Below are positions 1 through 13,152 of a stretch of 64,000 bases of DNA, piece by piece; the first letter of the stretch is position 1, and each line of letters begins with the position of its first letter. Location: the NCBI RefSeq assembly GCF_001625215.2, contig NC_030389.2, positions 43,699,454 through 43,763,453 on the forward strand, given 5' to 3'. The stretch comes from Daucus carota subsp. sativus (taxonomy: Eukaryota > Streptophyta > Magnoliopsida > Apiales > Apiaceae). The position numbers and the translations under genes are program-made. A model generated the notes under the pieces. That model was given only the letters and a program-made list of their open reading frames with translations. It was not told the DNA's origin and did no database searches.

Positions 1-226
1 AATTTTATTTTATTGAAAATTTTAATTTATTATTTATAAATTAAATTTTTCACACCATTTAGAATATATTCAAAAAATTTATAAATAATTAAAAAGTTCA
101 CGCTGCTTGCACGGGCTATAAACTACCGTTATTAAAGAACCACAAGGCCTAGATTCTCTAAACTAGGTAGACAGATGAGAAGAAATAGAGATAAATCGAG
201 AATGATACATACTATACTAATTATTA

Positions 227-471
227 CTCCCTCTGTCTCATTTAATTGTATACGTTTCTATTTAATTGTATACATTTCTTTTCAACTGCTTGACACGCAT
301 TTCAATACTTTTATAAAATATAGTTTTGTAACTTATTTTTGATATTTTCTTTTTCTGAATAAAAATATAACATCCAAACTTTAATTCAGAAAAAAAAAAT
401 TCAAAATAAATTGCATTAAAGTCTGTCCGCGTCCCGTCCCTAATGTATACTACTAAGAGAGACGGAGGGAG
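227..471. mobile_element. Stowaway-like MITE
   Basis: The ends are CTCCCTCTGTCTC on the left and the complement of GAGACGGAGGGAG on the right. The element is flanked by TA on both sides (225-226 and 472-473), the target duplication of Tc1/mariner Stowaway elements. It is about 245 bp long, has no coding capacity, and its inner arms are AT-rich and also inverted. The same family recurs at least eight times in this window. Confidence 0.85.
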
Positions 472-659
472 TAAATTACTTATCTAACTATATACACAAG
501 ATCAATTAATTATGAATTTAAAGGTTTAATTGAACGAATTAAAGCTGATGATATATCACGTCGTTGCCAACTCCCAAGCCTGGTCACCTCAGTTTAGTGC
601 ATATGAACCCGGTTCAAACAGACCGCTGTCAGAGATCCCCCGGCCGAGCTAAAAGCGAA

Positions 660-734
660 ATGAGCGACGAGGATGTAGAGCATGTCGAATGGGAAGTAAA
701 ATGCCAGGTCACCCCTATCTTCGCTCGTGGTTGA
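660..734 (+). other. Orphan 24-codon ORF in a GC-richer island
   Basis: An ATG-to-TGA frame begins MSDEDVEHVEWEVK and sits in a short stretch with clearly higher GC content than its surroundings (about 540-735). It is acidic and looks coding-like, but I do not recognise a family. Read with a possible splice donor after codon 16 (CAG followed by GTCACC), it could be a displaced first exon. It may equally be chance. Confidence 0.2.
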
Positions 735-1196
735 AATGATTCTCCCCTTAACACATTCATACTTTAGTTCTCATTTCAATTGCATTTCATCTGCATTTCA
801 CACACATCAATAAAATTTTAAATATTCTTATCAAATTACACAGTGTTTGTTATAAATACAAATTTAAGAGATTGAAAAAATAGTACAGTATATATTTTTA
901 ATGAATCTCAAATAAGCTTGGTCACATTGACCTAATTAAATTATAATTAAATTTTGATGAACAACTACTTTTTGAACTTAAATGTATTCATATTTTCTCA
1001 CACTATTCCAACAAAATTCTTTATAAAATATAGTTTCATAATATTTTTTAATTTTTTTAAATAAAAATTTGATATTTGAATTTTTATTCAAAAAAATTAA
1101 AATAATATTATAGAACTAAATTTTATAGGATACTTAAAATACGTAGAAACAATGAACTTAAACAACCGCCGGAACAAAAGAAGTATTATTTTTTGA

Positions 1197-1647
1197 GAAA
1201 TTCTTGATGGTACACTTATTGAATTGGTTTTTCTCAATGGTATCATCGCATTTTTGACTTCTACTGATGGTACGCTCGTACTTTTAATTTACTCTCTATG
1301 GTACCCTTGTGTACTTTTAATTTACTCTCTATTGATTTCACACTGTAAAACAAATTGCATATTTGAAATCTTTGCGAAAAGTTACATAAAATAGACCCTT
1401 AAATCTAATATCTCACTCATTTTGACTCTGTTTTACATGATTTGAAGGTCTATTTTATGTAACTTTTCGTAAGGATTTCAAATATACAATTTATTTTACA
1501 GTCTGAAATCAATAGAGAGTAGATCAAAAGTACACGAGTGTATCATAGAGAGTAAATTAAAAGTACGAGGATACCACCGGTAGAAGTCAAAAATGCGATG
1601 GTACCATTCAGAAAAACCAATTCTATAAGTGTACCATCAAGAATTTC
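1197..1647. mobile_element. Long-armed foldback MITE
   Basis: Two arms of about 200 bp (1197-1400 and 1446-1647) are near-perfect reverse complements separated by a spacer of about 45 bp. The ends read GAAATTCTTGATGG and its complement. The long arms resemble Mutator-like MITEs, but I could not find a convincing 9-11 bp target duplication, so the superfamily is open. No ORF. Confidence 0.8.
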
Positions 1648-1688
1648 CCTTTTACTGACTATACACATATTTTAAATAACTTATGATA

Positions 1689-1712
1689 ATATATATATAT
1701 ATATATATATAT
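1689..1712. repeat. (AT)n microsatellite
   Basis: An uninterrupted AT dinucleotide run about 190 bp upstream of the predicted actin TATA element. Confidence 0.9.
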
Positions 1713-1904
1713 GTAATGCTTAAGGTAAAAAATAAGAATTATATAAATATATGGTATATATATAATACGAAAAATAAATAATTTTTCTTGAATATAATTA
1801 TCTAAGTCAACATCTTTCAATATAAAGTCTGTACAGAACCAGTAAATAAGAGAATTGGAAACCGAAGATATATTTATTAATTTATCAAAACTTAACCGTG
1901 TGAA

Positions 1905-1912
1905 TATAAATA
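1905..1912 (+). promoter_or_regulatory. Putative TATA box of the actin gene
   Basis: TATAAATA lies about 125 bp upstream of the leader-intron donor. It is followed by a CT-rich 5' untranslated stretch (1930-2029), as is usual for plant actin leaders. Transcription would start about 30 bases downstream. Confidence 0.55.
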
Positions 1913-2029
1913 CACGCGCACACACATATTCTCTCAATTCATTATTTTCCGCTTCAGTGTTTCAAGTTTCTAGAGAGAGAAAGTAGTGCTCGCACACCAG
2001 TCTCCAACTCTCTCTCTCTAACTCTACAG

Positions 2030-2855
2030 GTTCGTTCTCATCATTTCATCGCTTAGATCTATTCAAAACTCAAAGATCTGTTATGTACTCTACATATTCA
2101 CTATGTTATTATATGTATGTGTTGTTTCGGTGCTTGAGGTTTGGATTTAGCTTTTGAAATGTTCATCTGTTTGCGATCTGTTGTTCGATCTGATTTTGTT
2201 TGTTTTGATGCTGTTAATACGTTTGCGATCTGCTGAAATACTGTGTAATTTTGTTATTTCGTGTTGATTTAGTTGATTTTGTTGATTGATCTGCTCTGTT
2301 TGCTGTCGTTTTGTGCTTTTGTGAACAAGTGAATATCTGGATCTTGATCGTAATTTAGAGCTGTTATTGTTGCGATTAAATTCTGCTTTGAGATTGCTAT
2401 TGCTTGTGCGTATTGATGCACGGTATTAACTTATAGAGGATTATTGTTGTGTGGTAATGAAGTAAGGATGAGTTGATTAGAGGAGATGTGTTGTTGACTT
2501 GTGTTGACCTGAAGGTGCCATTTAGTTAGTGTGGTTTCTTGTAAACGTTTGTTCTCCAGGATCGTAAGGTGTTGCAATTGGGATTGATATTGTTGCGATT
2601 ATGAATAGAAGAAGCAAGTCGTGTGTATTCCTATGTGGTTTGTGTGAGATTGTCTTGATTCTGTATATTGATGCTCGGTATCAAGTTATTGAGGATTACA
2701 ACTGTGTTGTGATGAAGTAAGGATTAATTAATTAAAGAACATATGTGTTTTTGACTTATGTTGACCTAAAGGTACCATTTGGTTGGTGTATACCTATATA
2801 ATGTTGCGTTTTATTATTTTTATTATGTTTTTTTAACTTGATACCTTTTTTGCAG
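2030..2855 (+). other. Leader intron in the actin 5' UTR
   Basis: The donor CTACAG|GTTCGT and the acceptor TTTTTTGCAG|TTATC lie 11 bases before the start codon. The intron is T-rich on the coding strand, as plant introns are. A single long intron in the 5' UTR just ahead of the ATG is a conserved feature of plant actin genes and often raises expression. The size here is 826 bp. Confidence 0.8.
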
Positions 2856-2866
2856 TTATCTAAAAG

Positions 2867-4286
<1,420 letters not shown>

Positions 4287-6102
4287 GTTTCTATATTATT
4301 GTTTTGATGATGATGATGGCGAGTATCTTTTTTCCATTTTAGTTGGTTTTTCGTGTTATGTTTCATGTGAACTCAGTTGGCTACTTGGATGTGGCTGTTG
4401 AGGGGGACCTTGGTAAATTGATGACTAGAGACATAATACTATTTTGATTCGATGGATCAGCTCTTCAGTCGGGAAATGCTTTTGTAGAATTCCGAAAATG
4501 CTTGATAGTGCCCTCTTTAGTTTCTCAATGTCACAATCGTCCCTTGTTAGTAGGATGCTTGTAGTTGAAAGAGTGATTCTTGATGATGTTTCTTTTTTAT
4601 TTATTTTTCCCTACCCTTTGCTATTACATTCTTCTACTTTTATTTGCAAGTTTCTTTTTTCTTGGAACAATTATGTTAATATTTATTTTATGAGAAATTT
4701 ATGATAATGTCAATTTGCAGTCATATTTTTTTATTCGCAAATGCAAGTCTCTATGAATGTGGTGGTCAAGTTCACATGATTTTTGGTCACTTGACTAATT
4801 CGTTGAGGGACCCTTGCCCCGGCTGAGGTTTATTGTCTTTGGTATCACTGCATAGTTTGTCTTACATTGTGCTTGTGAAGGCCTGTTCAAGATATTTTTT
4901 CTTTTGAATATTCCCATATGATTTTCTATGGGTGTCTGATCCAGATTTTCTATGGAACGTGTTTTGGATGCATCTAGTTGGTTTTAACTGTCAACGGATG
5001 ACCAGGTCTTTTCTAGTAGAACTGTGCACGGCCTGCTATAGTTTTTTTTTTTTTTTAAGTCTACGTACATGTAAATGAATTGTATCGAAATACAATAAAC
5101 CATATCCGGGATTCTTTCTTTCAAGAAAATTTATCATCTAATCGAAAGTCGTGCAAGCATAACTCCGGACGTATAGATAATAAAACTTAAATGAATGAGA
5201 AAAGAATTCCCGTTATGAATATCAGAAAAAAAAAATCAAACAAAACATAAATCGATATCTATTAATATATATGGAAACTTAACTAATGTAAAAAGATGAT
5301 TAATCTAAAAAAACAAAATAAGAGTGTATAAATCAGAATAGACAGGAAGTAAAAATAAAGTAGAAATATTAAAAAATAAAAAAAGAAAACTAACCAAAGG
5401 GAAACCCTTTGATTAGACATTAAAACTTAATAATTTACAAAATTGAAAATCTTAGCACCCTATTAAATATTATTATAATGCAATTATTAAAACTACTTAA
5501 AAGAATTCCCATAAAATACTCCACCAAAATAAATTAACAGAGTCACTATAATCCACCGAGTTGTTTATATACAATTATAATGTAATCAATCGCTCCTCAA
5601 ATTAGGATCCTGATTTTTTTTCTTTGTTTCAATATAAAAATACCTATTTACCATTTACATATTCTGTATACATTTATTACATAAATATTCACTCTTTGTG
5701 ATCATCCTTCTTTATTTTATTTAAAGGAATTAAACTTTTCAACTTAATTTCACAGCCCTTTCAATATAAGTTTAAAATTGTCGGTTTTTTTAAAACCTCT
5801 TACTAATCTTGGCTGAAATTAGCGGCCTTAAATATTTTTTAAATGTAGTAGTTACTTATCATATCAGAATCCCTTAATTTAGCTACTATTAAAAATCTTT
5901 AATAATTGTGCAGTTATCATCTTAATTAAACATATCATAATGAGTATTATATTGGTGAGCTATAGTTTTATTCATTTCAAATCAAAGTCTTCCGTAAACT
6001 TTACCGAGTATTATATGGAAAAATGAGTAACGCATGCAAAGAGTAGCTGGTAAAAGCTTATAACTTTAAACTATGCAAGGATATGAAAGGGAAAAATAGA
6101 TA
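4287..6102. other. Actin 3' UTR and intergenic DNA
   Basis: The first roughly 430 bases are T-rich and resemble a plant 3' UTR (T-rich tracts with TTTGT/TTATT elements before about 4720). From 4726 to 6102 I see AT-rich sequence without a gene or clear element. Confidence 0.5.
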
Positions 6103-6352
6103 CTCCCTCCGTCCCAGTCAATAGTATACATTGGGGGACGGGGGCGCGGTACGGACTTTAATGCTTCAATATAGTATAGTTCTGTAAATTATTTTTAAGA
6201 TTTTTTTTTTTGTATAAAAGTATAACATTTATATTTTTATACAAAAAAAGAAAATCTTAAAAATAAGTTGTGGAACTATGTTTTATAAGAGTCTTAAAAA
6301 GCGTGTCGAGCAGTGAAAAAGAAACGTATACAATTGACTGGGACAGAGGGAG
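6103..6352. mobile_element. Stowaway-like MITE
   Basis: Ends CTCCCTCCGTCCCAGTCAA and the complement of TTGACTGGGACAGAGGGAG are flanked by TA (6101-6102 and 6353-6354). About 250 bp, non-coding. The terminal repeats match over about 19 bases with one difference, so this copy is comparatively well kept. Confidence 0.9.
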
Positions 6353-6648
6353 TATGTTGTTATCTTGAACTGAATACACTTATCTACTGCATTATCTGAA
6401 ATAAGTACGTTTATCTGTTTAGACTGTTTTGAAGTTGGCATGTGCTTGAATACGAATAATGTACTGCGTTATCTGAAATAAATATGTTTATCATACGATT
6501 ATTAGAGTGTTTTGACATTTAGCTTGTCTAGATATCCTGGACTCCGATAATTTTATTCACGACATGAAAGTTGAAACCAATCAAAATATGCAGTAATGCA
6601 ACCATTACAAGAACTGAGACCTTGATCCGTCAGCTTACAATTCTGCAT

Positions 6649-7209
6649 CACTTTTGCATCGGATTTTATATCAAACTGACCATCCATTTTGTCAAAAAAT
6701 CTCACTTGACCCACCCAAATTAAGTCACTATAAACAAAATATATATCATTTTATCCACATCACCATCATAGCTCTTTACTTAATCATTTATGAAAAATCA
6801 ACCATTTGTTGTTTTAGTACAAAACCACTTCGAGTACTTTGATAATAGTCTCTTGTATTTATCAAAATAATTTGGGAATTACTAAAGCAACATAGCTAGG
6901 ATGATCATCTAACTATATATTTATAAACATATATTTTTTTAACTACATGACTCTGTTGCTTTAGGAATTTCTAAATTATTTTAATAAATACTAGGGACTA
7001 TTATGAAAGTACTCGAAGTGGTTTTGTAGTAAAAAAATAAATGGTTAATTTTATATAAATAATTAAGTAAAGAGATATGAATAATGATGTGGGTAAAATG
7101 ATATATATTTGGTTTATAGTGACTTAAATGAGTCCGAAATTTTTTGGATGGGTCAAGTGATATTTTTTGACGAAATAAGTGGCCAGTTTGATATAAGCAC
7201 CTTGAGTGT
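6649..7209. mobile_element. Large foldback element with arms of about 250 bp
   Basis: The left arm (6649 to about 6897) and right arm (about 6947 to 7209) are reverse complements with perhaps 80-85% identity, separated by an AT-rich loop of about 50 bp. The relationship shows at protein level: the plus-strand frame in the left arm and the minus-strand frame in the right arm both contain QKISLDP followed by LSHYK.NIYHF. I saw no transposase or clear target duplication. Mutator-like foldback or an unclassified MITE is possible. Confidence 0.75.
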
Positions 7210-8367
7210 ATGACCCTCTTAGCTTTGCAGAAACTGGGATACAGGTCTTGTCCAGGAACTAATTGGTGGTATTGAAATGCCATATACTAATTTGAGTGTA
7301 TTAAACAAAAATTACTGAATGCAAAAATCATGAAATTCTACCACAAAGATAGAGAAAAACATTATCCATAATCTTGGATTTTCTTTTATTGTAAATTAGA
7401 CATTGGAGAGCTCCTAAACTTGACCCATACAATACAGCACCTACAAGGTATTATACAGAAATACTTGACTATAAAACCAGATAAGCGTTCTACAAGTAAT
7501 AAGACCCTTACGAAACCATTGAATTTTGAAAACGGAAATGCTTTGATCTAGAAAAAAGAACCGTATATAACAATTTTTATAAGCAACGTCCAAAATACCA
7601 GATTCGTGAACCATGATCCGAAATATCACTTATTAATGTTAGATAATCCAACGTTTTGATTTTATGAAGAAAAAGTTACACCATGTTACATTTTGGTCAA
7701 AAAACCACTATAATCATAACATGATCTTTTGTTTTGTATATCATATATATCTTGTTGAAGGAACCTTTTTTCGCCTTGAGGTTTTTCTCACAGGATTTTA
7801 TTTTTGCGGGATTTTAACGAGACCTTTTTTGATGAGTTATCTTTTTAGACATTAAAGATGACATGATTTAAATTTCCGTGAATATTTACTTGCTTTTCGG
7901 TTAAATAACATACATTTTGATGAAAAAAAATCTGTACCTACCAACTTTGTGTCTTCGATACATTCCAGGATTATACTTCCTTCTGTCAGAAAAAAGGGGA
8001 TACTCTTATGCACTCACTTAAATCGCCGAGATTTTACTCCAAGTGCAGTAGTTGAAATTTGAAATAATTAACAAACTTGTGCAACTGGGAATTGTGAAAA
8101 TGACACTTCTCGGATTCTCAATTACGTAGTTTAATTCCATCCATTCACTTTGTAGATAGCTTCCATTATTGTGCTTCAAGCCCCCTCCAAAAGTCAAATT
8201 CCTGCAAGTAAAATGTTGGGTTTTAATTTTTCGAATTTTGAAATTGAAAGTAAATTAATTTCTGGATGGGCGTCGTCTATTTCGATACGAATATTTATTT
8301 ATTTTTATAACATCGACGGAACTAGATCCAATAATCAAATGATTCATTATCGAAGTTCTAATTTATA
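7210..8367. other. Intergenic DNA, nothing identified
   Basis: AT-rich sequence with only short chance frames. I see no gene, RNA or clear terminal-repeat element. Confidence 0.5.
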
Positions 8368-8738
8368 AGAGTATCTCCAACCATTGCTATCTTTCAGATA
8401 AAAAAAATCTAGATTGCACCATGATATACATATTAGTTAAAAAAAATAAATATACCATGTTATCAATTTTTTTTAAATATTCTATATTCCATCTTCTATA
8501 TTTGATTATTTGTTGATTTGGAGTTCTTGGCTAAAGCATCCACGCCAGCTTTACGTCATATTTAAACTATATTTATATATAAGAATTTGAAAAGTAAGAA
8601 ATTAAATAATATTGTTTAATATCAGTTAAAAATTGTAACTAACGTCATTGAAATACATGCCCTTGCATGTTCGACGAAATTTTAGATAACCATAATTTAA
8701 CTAGCAATTTTATTTATTATAGTTGGAGATGTTCTAAG
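8368..8738. mobile_element. MITE with ATCTCCAAC ends
   Basis: The left end AAGAGTATCTCCAACCA and the complement of the right end (CTTAGAACATCTCCAACTA) form imperfect terminal inverted repeats of about 15 bp around about 370 bp of AT-rich non-coding DNA. I could not settle the target duplication or superfamily. Confidence 0.55.
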
Positions 8739-9417
8739 TCCGGATTAACCGTTAACGTACCACGAAATATCAAAACTTGAGTTATTCCGTTCATGATGTA
8801 AAACATGATATTTTATTCCTAATAATAAAGTTCACCGTCCACTTAAATTAATCGAATAGGTTGTAGTGTAAAATCAAGAAAAAATATTGAGAAGTAGCAT
8901 ATCGAAAGTGGGTCATGAGGTGCCGACTAAACAAGGGCAATTGGCTGCAACTCCAAGCAAGGCCACACAAAATTTCAAAACAACAATACGTTGGGTCAGT
9001 AATTTTTAGAGCAAGTTCAATGTTCTCGTATTTGTCTTATAAATATTATAAAATATTATTTACTCTGTTTCCTTTTTCCGTTTGTGATGTCGGTACTGTT
9101 CATAACATGAGCTAAATTACAAATTTACATCTAATTTATAAGAGTAAATATAGTCGTGAGTGATTTTGTTGCATTCGTATATACGAGTACTTTAATACGA
9201 TGAAATTTTTATATTTAATGCTAATACGAAATTGAAGATATTAACGATCAAAAGTGTGTGTTGCCAAACGTGAAAAACACAAACCGGAAAAATATTAACA
9301 GACGGGAAATAGTATGTTTTAATAATTTTGGATATATTAAAAATTATTTTTTCACCTCAACGTGTCAGAAATCAAAATGATATTTATTTCGGGACGGGAC
9401 AGAAAAGAGTAAATATA
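8739..9417. other. Intergenic DNA, nothing identified
   Basis: No gene or element recognised. The stretch is AT-rich with no long open frame. Confidence 0.45.
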
Positions 9418-9645
9418 GGGGGTGTTTGGATGATTGGTGGGAATGGGAATGGGGAATGGGAATGAGGGGTATGGGAATGGAGGGTATGGGAAATGGTAAC
9501 CCAAGGGGTGTGGAGATATTGATTTAGCCTTCAAGGAATGAGGTTCCCATTCCAATCAAAAATTTTACTAATCCAAACATAATGTATGGGTATTAGGTTC
9601 TGATTTCCGTTAACCGGGCTCATTAACCATCAACCAAACGTCCCC
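9418..9645. mobile_element. Tourist-like MITE with GGGAATG internal repeats
   Basis: The left end GGGGGTGTTTGGATGATTGG pairs with the complement of the right end, GGGGACGTTTGGTTGATGG. Both sides are followed by ATA, a possible 3-bp duplication. The left interior is a run of GGGAATG-like units. Length 228 bp, no coding sequence. Confidence 0.6.
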
Positions 9646-9771
9646 ATAATATTTCAAAATAACTTTCCTCACTTATTACATGTTAAATTCACTGTGTCAA
9701 AAAAGTAAAAAAACACCCAAATTTACCGTGCCCTGTAATAACCAAAACCTAAAATAAACTACCACAAAACA

Positions 9772-9780
9772 AAACCCTAA
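9772..9780 (+). promoter_or_regulatory. Telo-box upstream of the trihelix gene
   Basis: AAACCCTAA lies about 210 bases upstream of the start codon. The telo-box is a common promoter element in plant genes active in dividing cells. A single match could be chance. Confidence 0.35.
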
Positions 9781-9988
9781 TTCACCGACTCTATACTTGC
9801 AAATAAAAACAACACACACTCCACTAGCAACCTCACCTACAGCTTGCAAGTAAGAAAGAGCCATGGTAGAAAGATAAAAAGCAACCCAACTCAAAAAATT
9901 CCAAAAAATAAAACAAAGCTGACCCATTTGAGAATTACCATTTCTCTACAAAACCCACAAAGATTTAACCTCGAGGTGCAGTAATTTC

Positions 9989-12247
9989 ATGTTGGTGGTC
10001 AATTCCGGTGGCGCCGCCGCCGGAAATGAGAGTTTTGCTGGCTCAGATTCAGCTGGTGGCGATGAGGGTGACCGGAACTCAGCCGGTAACCGGTGGCCTC
10101 GTGAGGAGACTCTTGTGTTGTTGCAAGTCAGACAGAGTATGGATGAAGCTTTTAGAGACTCTAATCTTAAAGCTCCTCTTTGGGATGAAGTTTCTAGGTA
10201 TACACACAATTTCTGTATCTATATATTTGTTTGTTAGCTTTGTGTGTTTATGAAGTTGAGTTAGATGTTTAGCTTGTGTTTAATTTGGTTTCTCCAGGTT
10301 ATGTAGTAGTATTTTTATCTTGACATAGTTGCTATTATACAAACAATTTAATTCTTTTGAAGAAATTATAAGAATTTGTGTGTATGTATCGATGTATGTT
10401 GTTAGCTAAGTTTGTGTAGTCAGCTTAATGATTATCGTCTGCTTAATCGGGTTTCTCAAGTTGTACAGTTAATCTTGATAGTGATGCTCAAATAAAAAGC
10501 AGGTCATGTTTATTTATATATTCAATTATGTGAATTCAGATTTTGAATTCAAAAATCAAATTCGAACCGTATTAGCATGCAAACAGTTGTGATTTTGGTG
10601 AATTTTATATCCTATATGTACTAATTGCGCAATTTTCTGTGTAATTTAAGTAAGTCGTATATTTGTTAACTATTATATACTCGTAGTAATCTTATTTGTA
10701 TATCTGCCGATTATTTAATACTATATCTTAGTGAATTCTGAATATGTTTTGAGATTGTAGTTTAAAATATTTGTAGCGATAACTTATACATGTCACATGT
10801 GCACATATTTTAGGCATTTTTCTTTTCTTTCTCGGAAGTATATTAGAATGCCCAGACTTTTAATGATGGTATTGAGGTTTTGTATTTGATAGTCTGTTTG
10901 TTTGAATTTGAAGTTGCAAGAGCATAATAGATGCTAAGAATCATGGCACTTTTGTTATGCAGAAAATTAGGCGAGTATGGGTACACTAGGAGCGCAAAGA
11001 AGTGCAAAGAGAAGTTTGAGAACATTTATAAATATCACAGGAGAACGAAAGAGGGTAAATCTGGTAGACAGGATGGTAAAAATTACCGATATTATGAGCA
11101 GCTTGAGATATTCGACAATCAATCCTCGTATCCAATAAACCAAGACAAACAAACATATTCAATGGATGGAACAACGTCTATGCCTAAACCCACAAGTAGT
11201 TCTGTTATGATGGCAAAACCTGTAAATCAGGTACCTCATGGTGATACCCACATTCCAAGTTTTGAGCTCATGGACACATCCACGTCTACCTCTTCATCTT
11301 CTGGGGGAGGGCATCCGAAGAAAAAGAGAAAATTAATGGAATATTTCAATGGATTGATGAAGCAAGTTTTGGAGAGGCAAGAGAACTTACAGAAGAAGTT
11401 CATAGAAGCAATTGAAAAGCTTGAGAAAGATCGTATCAGTAGAGAAGAAGAGTGGAGGGCACAACAATTAGCTACAAAGAAAAGAGAACAAGGACTTCTT
11501 GCCCATGAACGCTCCTCTTCTGCAGCAAAAGATGCTGCTATTCTTTCTTTCTTGCAAAAGATTTCAGAGCAATCACCTCCTTTGCAGTTACCCATAAATT
11601 CAGCTCCATTGGAAAAAATTCTAAGTATGCCGCAACCACAATACAGTACTCGTGAGAGTTCACCAGTCACAAAGAGTATCGTCCATTATTCTCCTGGTTT
11701 TCCTTCTTCCCGGTGGCCAAAAGCTGAAGTGGAAGCTTTAATTACAGTAAGGGAAAATTTGGATATGCAATATCATGATAGTGGATCAAAGGGATCGGTG
11801 TGGGAGGAGGTTTCGTCTGCCATGACGAGGCTTGGTTATGATAGAAGCTCCAAGAGATGCAAGGAAAAATGGGAGAACATTAATAAGTATTACAGGAGAG
11901 TGAAAGAAAGTAATAAGAAACGCCGTCAAGATTCAAAAACATGCCCTTACTTTGAGATGCTGGAGTCGCTATACGAAAAGAGGTCAAAAAGGTTCGACCC
12001 TAGTACTTCAAGTAGCTCCGGTTGTAACTTGAAGCCAGAGGACATATTGATGCAAATGATAGGCCATCAGCGTGAACAAGTGATACTAGATTCAGCGCGA
12101 ACAGATATCGGTGAAAGTGAGAATGTTGAAAGGACTCCAGAAGATGGTGCAGATGATGATGATGTTGATGATGATGATGGTGATGATGAAATGGATGATG
12201 AGTATCATGTTGTTACTAACAAGAATCCTGCAGAGGCAATCGTGTAG
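9989..12247 (+). CDS. GT-2-like trihelix transcription factor
   Basis: Nuclear DNA-binding factor of the GT-2/GTL1 group, which binds GT elements and regulates growth and light or stress genes in other plants. Exons are 9989-10197 and 10963-12247, giving 497 residues. The first trihelix domain (about 35-115) is split by the intron inside an Arg codon and contains RWPREETL, LWDEVSR and KKCKEKFENIYKYHRRTKE. A basic KKKRK signal (about 189-193) and a central coiled coil (about 195-265, with RDAAILSFLQKI-like sequence) follow. The second trihelix (about 320-400) has RWPKAEVEALI and CKEKWENINKYYRRVKESNKKR. The C-terminus (about 465-487) is nearly all Asp/Glu. The domain order is exactly that of GT-2 and GTL1. 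The start codon is the first in-frame ATG after the stop-rich leader. Confidence 0.93.
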
Positions 12248-12700
12248 CAATGAGGCTGAATGTTTTTTGTTGAGACTGAAGTGAATGTGCAACAATATGA
12301 CAAGTGCTCAATTGTCATAAGGTTGTAGGGGCCGATGACAATGGGTTTTGTTTTAGTGTATGGGTACCAAGTCAAAGAAAACTCTAATGGAAGCCGAGAC
12401 CGGGAAGTAATATCATGTAGTTTTTTTGTTCCGTACTCTTTATCAGTTTTTGGTTTGATATATGTGAGAGACCATTATGTTGTAAGGTTGTAATGGTGTA
12501 ATTTTGAAAGTCCTGCCATTGTGTTGTATCTGTAGATGTTTTAGTAATGATTTACTTTCTAGCGATATGATTTCAAGCATAATCAAGGTATGCTATAAGT
12601 TGCCATTAGTTTCAAGAATCTGAAACTGTTTTATCTAGCTGTATTTGTTCTATTGTCATCAGGCAGGTTCAAAGTTGCCAGTGTAATGAACTTGCGAGTT
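12248..12700 (+). other. 3' UTR of the trihelix gene and spacer
   Basis: T-rich transcribed-looking DNA after the stop codon, with no open frame of note. Polyadenylation probably falls between 12480 and 12560. Confidence 0.45.
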
Positions 12701-12710
12701 GTGGCACACT

Positions 12711-12775
12711 GTGGAAGCTGGTGAACCAGCCAACCAGGTACTACTTTGGAAGCTGGTGAACCAGGTACTACTTGT
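12711..12775. repeat. Short imperfect tandem duplication
   Basis: A unit beginning GGAAGCTGGTGAACCAG and containing GGTACTACTT occurs twice in succession. The first copy has a small insertion. Confidence 0.6.
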
Positions 12776-12818
12776 TAATCCGTTTGCTCAACTGGAAGCA
12801 ATTTATAATCCATTATCC

Positions 12819-12944
12819 AGATTCCCTTCAAATCTTGTTCATCCTTGGGTTTTGGTGCTCTCGTTGTGGATTAATTGTTCTAGATTCCCTTCTTATTTTC
12901 TTCGTCCTTGGGTTTAAGTGCTCTAGTTGTGGATTATATGTCCG
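12819..12944. repeat. 63-bp tandem duplication
   Basis: Two head-to-tail copies start at 12819 and 12882 with AGATTCCCTTC and share CCTTGGGTTT and GTGCTCTNGTTGTGGATTA. They are moderately diverged. Confidence 0.75.
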
Positions 12945-12947
12945 AAC

Positions 12948-13152
12948 TTATTTTGTCTCGATAGATAGGAATTCGGATTTATTATATTTTCCGGATATCT
13001 TATTTTGTCTAAACAGGCAGGAATCCGGATTTATATATTTTGGAGAGATCTTATTTTGTTTAGACAGGCAAGATTCCGTATTTATATATTTTCGAGATAT
13101 TTTATTTTGTCTATATAAACAGGAATCCGGATATATATGTTTTCCTGATATC
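12948..13152. repeat. 51-bp minisatellite, four copies
   Basis: Units starting TTATTTTGTCT lie at 12948, 13000, 13051 and 13102 (spacing 52, 51, 51). Each contains an AGGAATCCGGATTTAT-like core. The period is close to a multiple of three, so both strands stay open across the array. I treat the resulting frames as repeat artefacts, not genes. Confidence 0.85.

Larger units (their letters stand above)
1..1904. other. Upstream intergenic DNA of the actin gene
   Basis: AT-rich DNA with no supported host gene. It contains a Stowaway-like MITE (227-471), a GC-richer island with a 24-codon ORF (about 540-735), a decayed Stowaway-like stretch (about 965-1180, recognisable only by its internal AT-rich inverted arms), a long-armed foldback element (1197-1647) and an AT dinucleotide run (1689-1712). 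The last 200 bases should hold the actin promoter. Confidence 0.6.
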
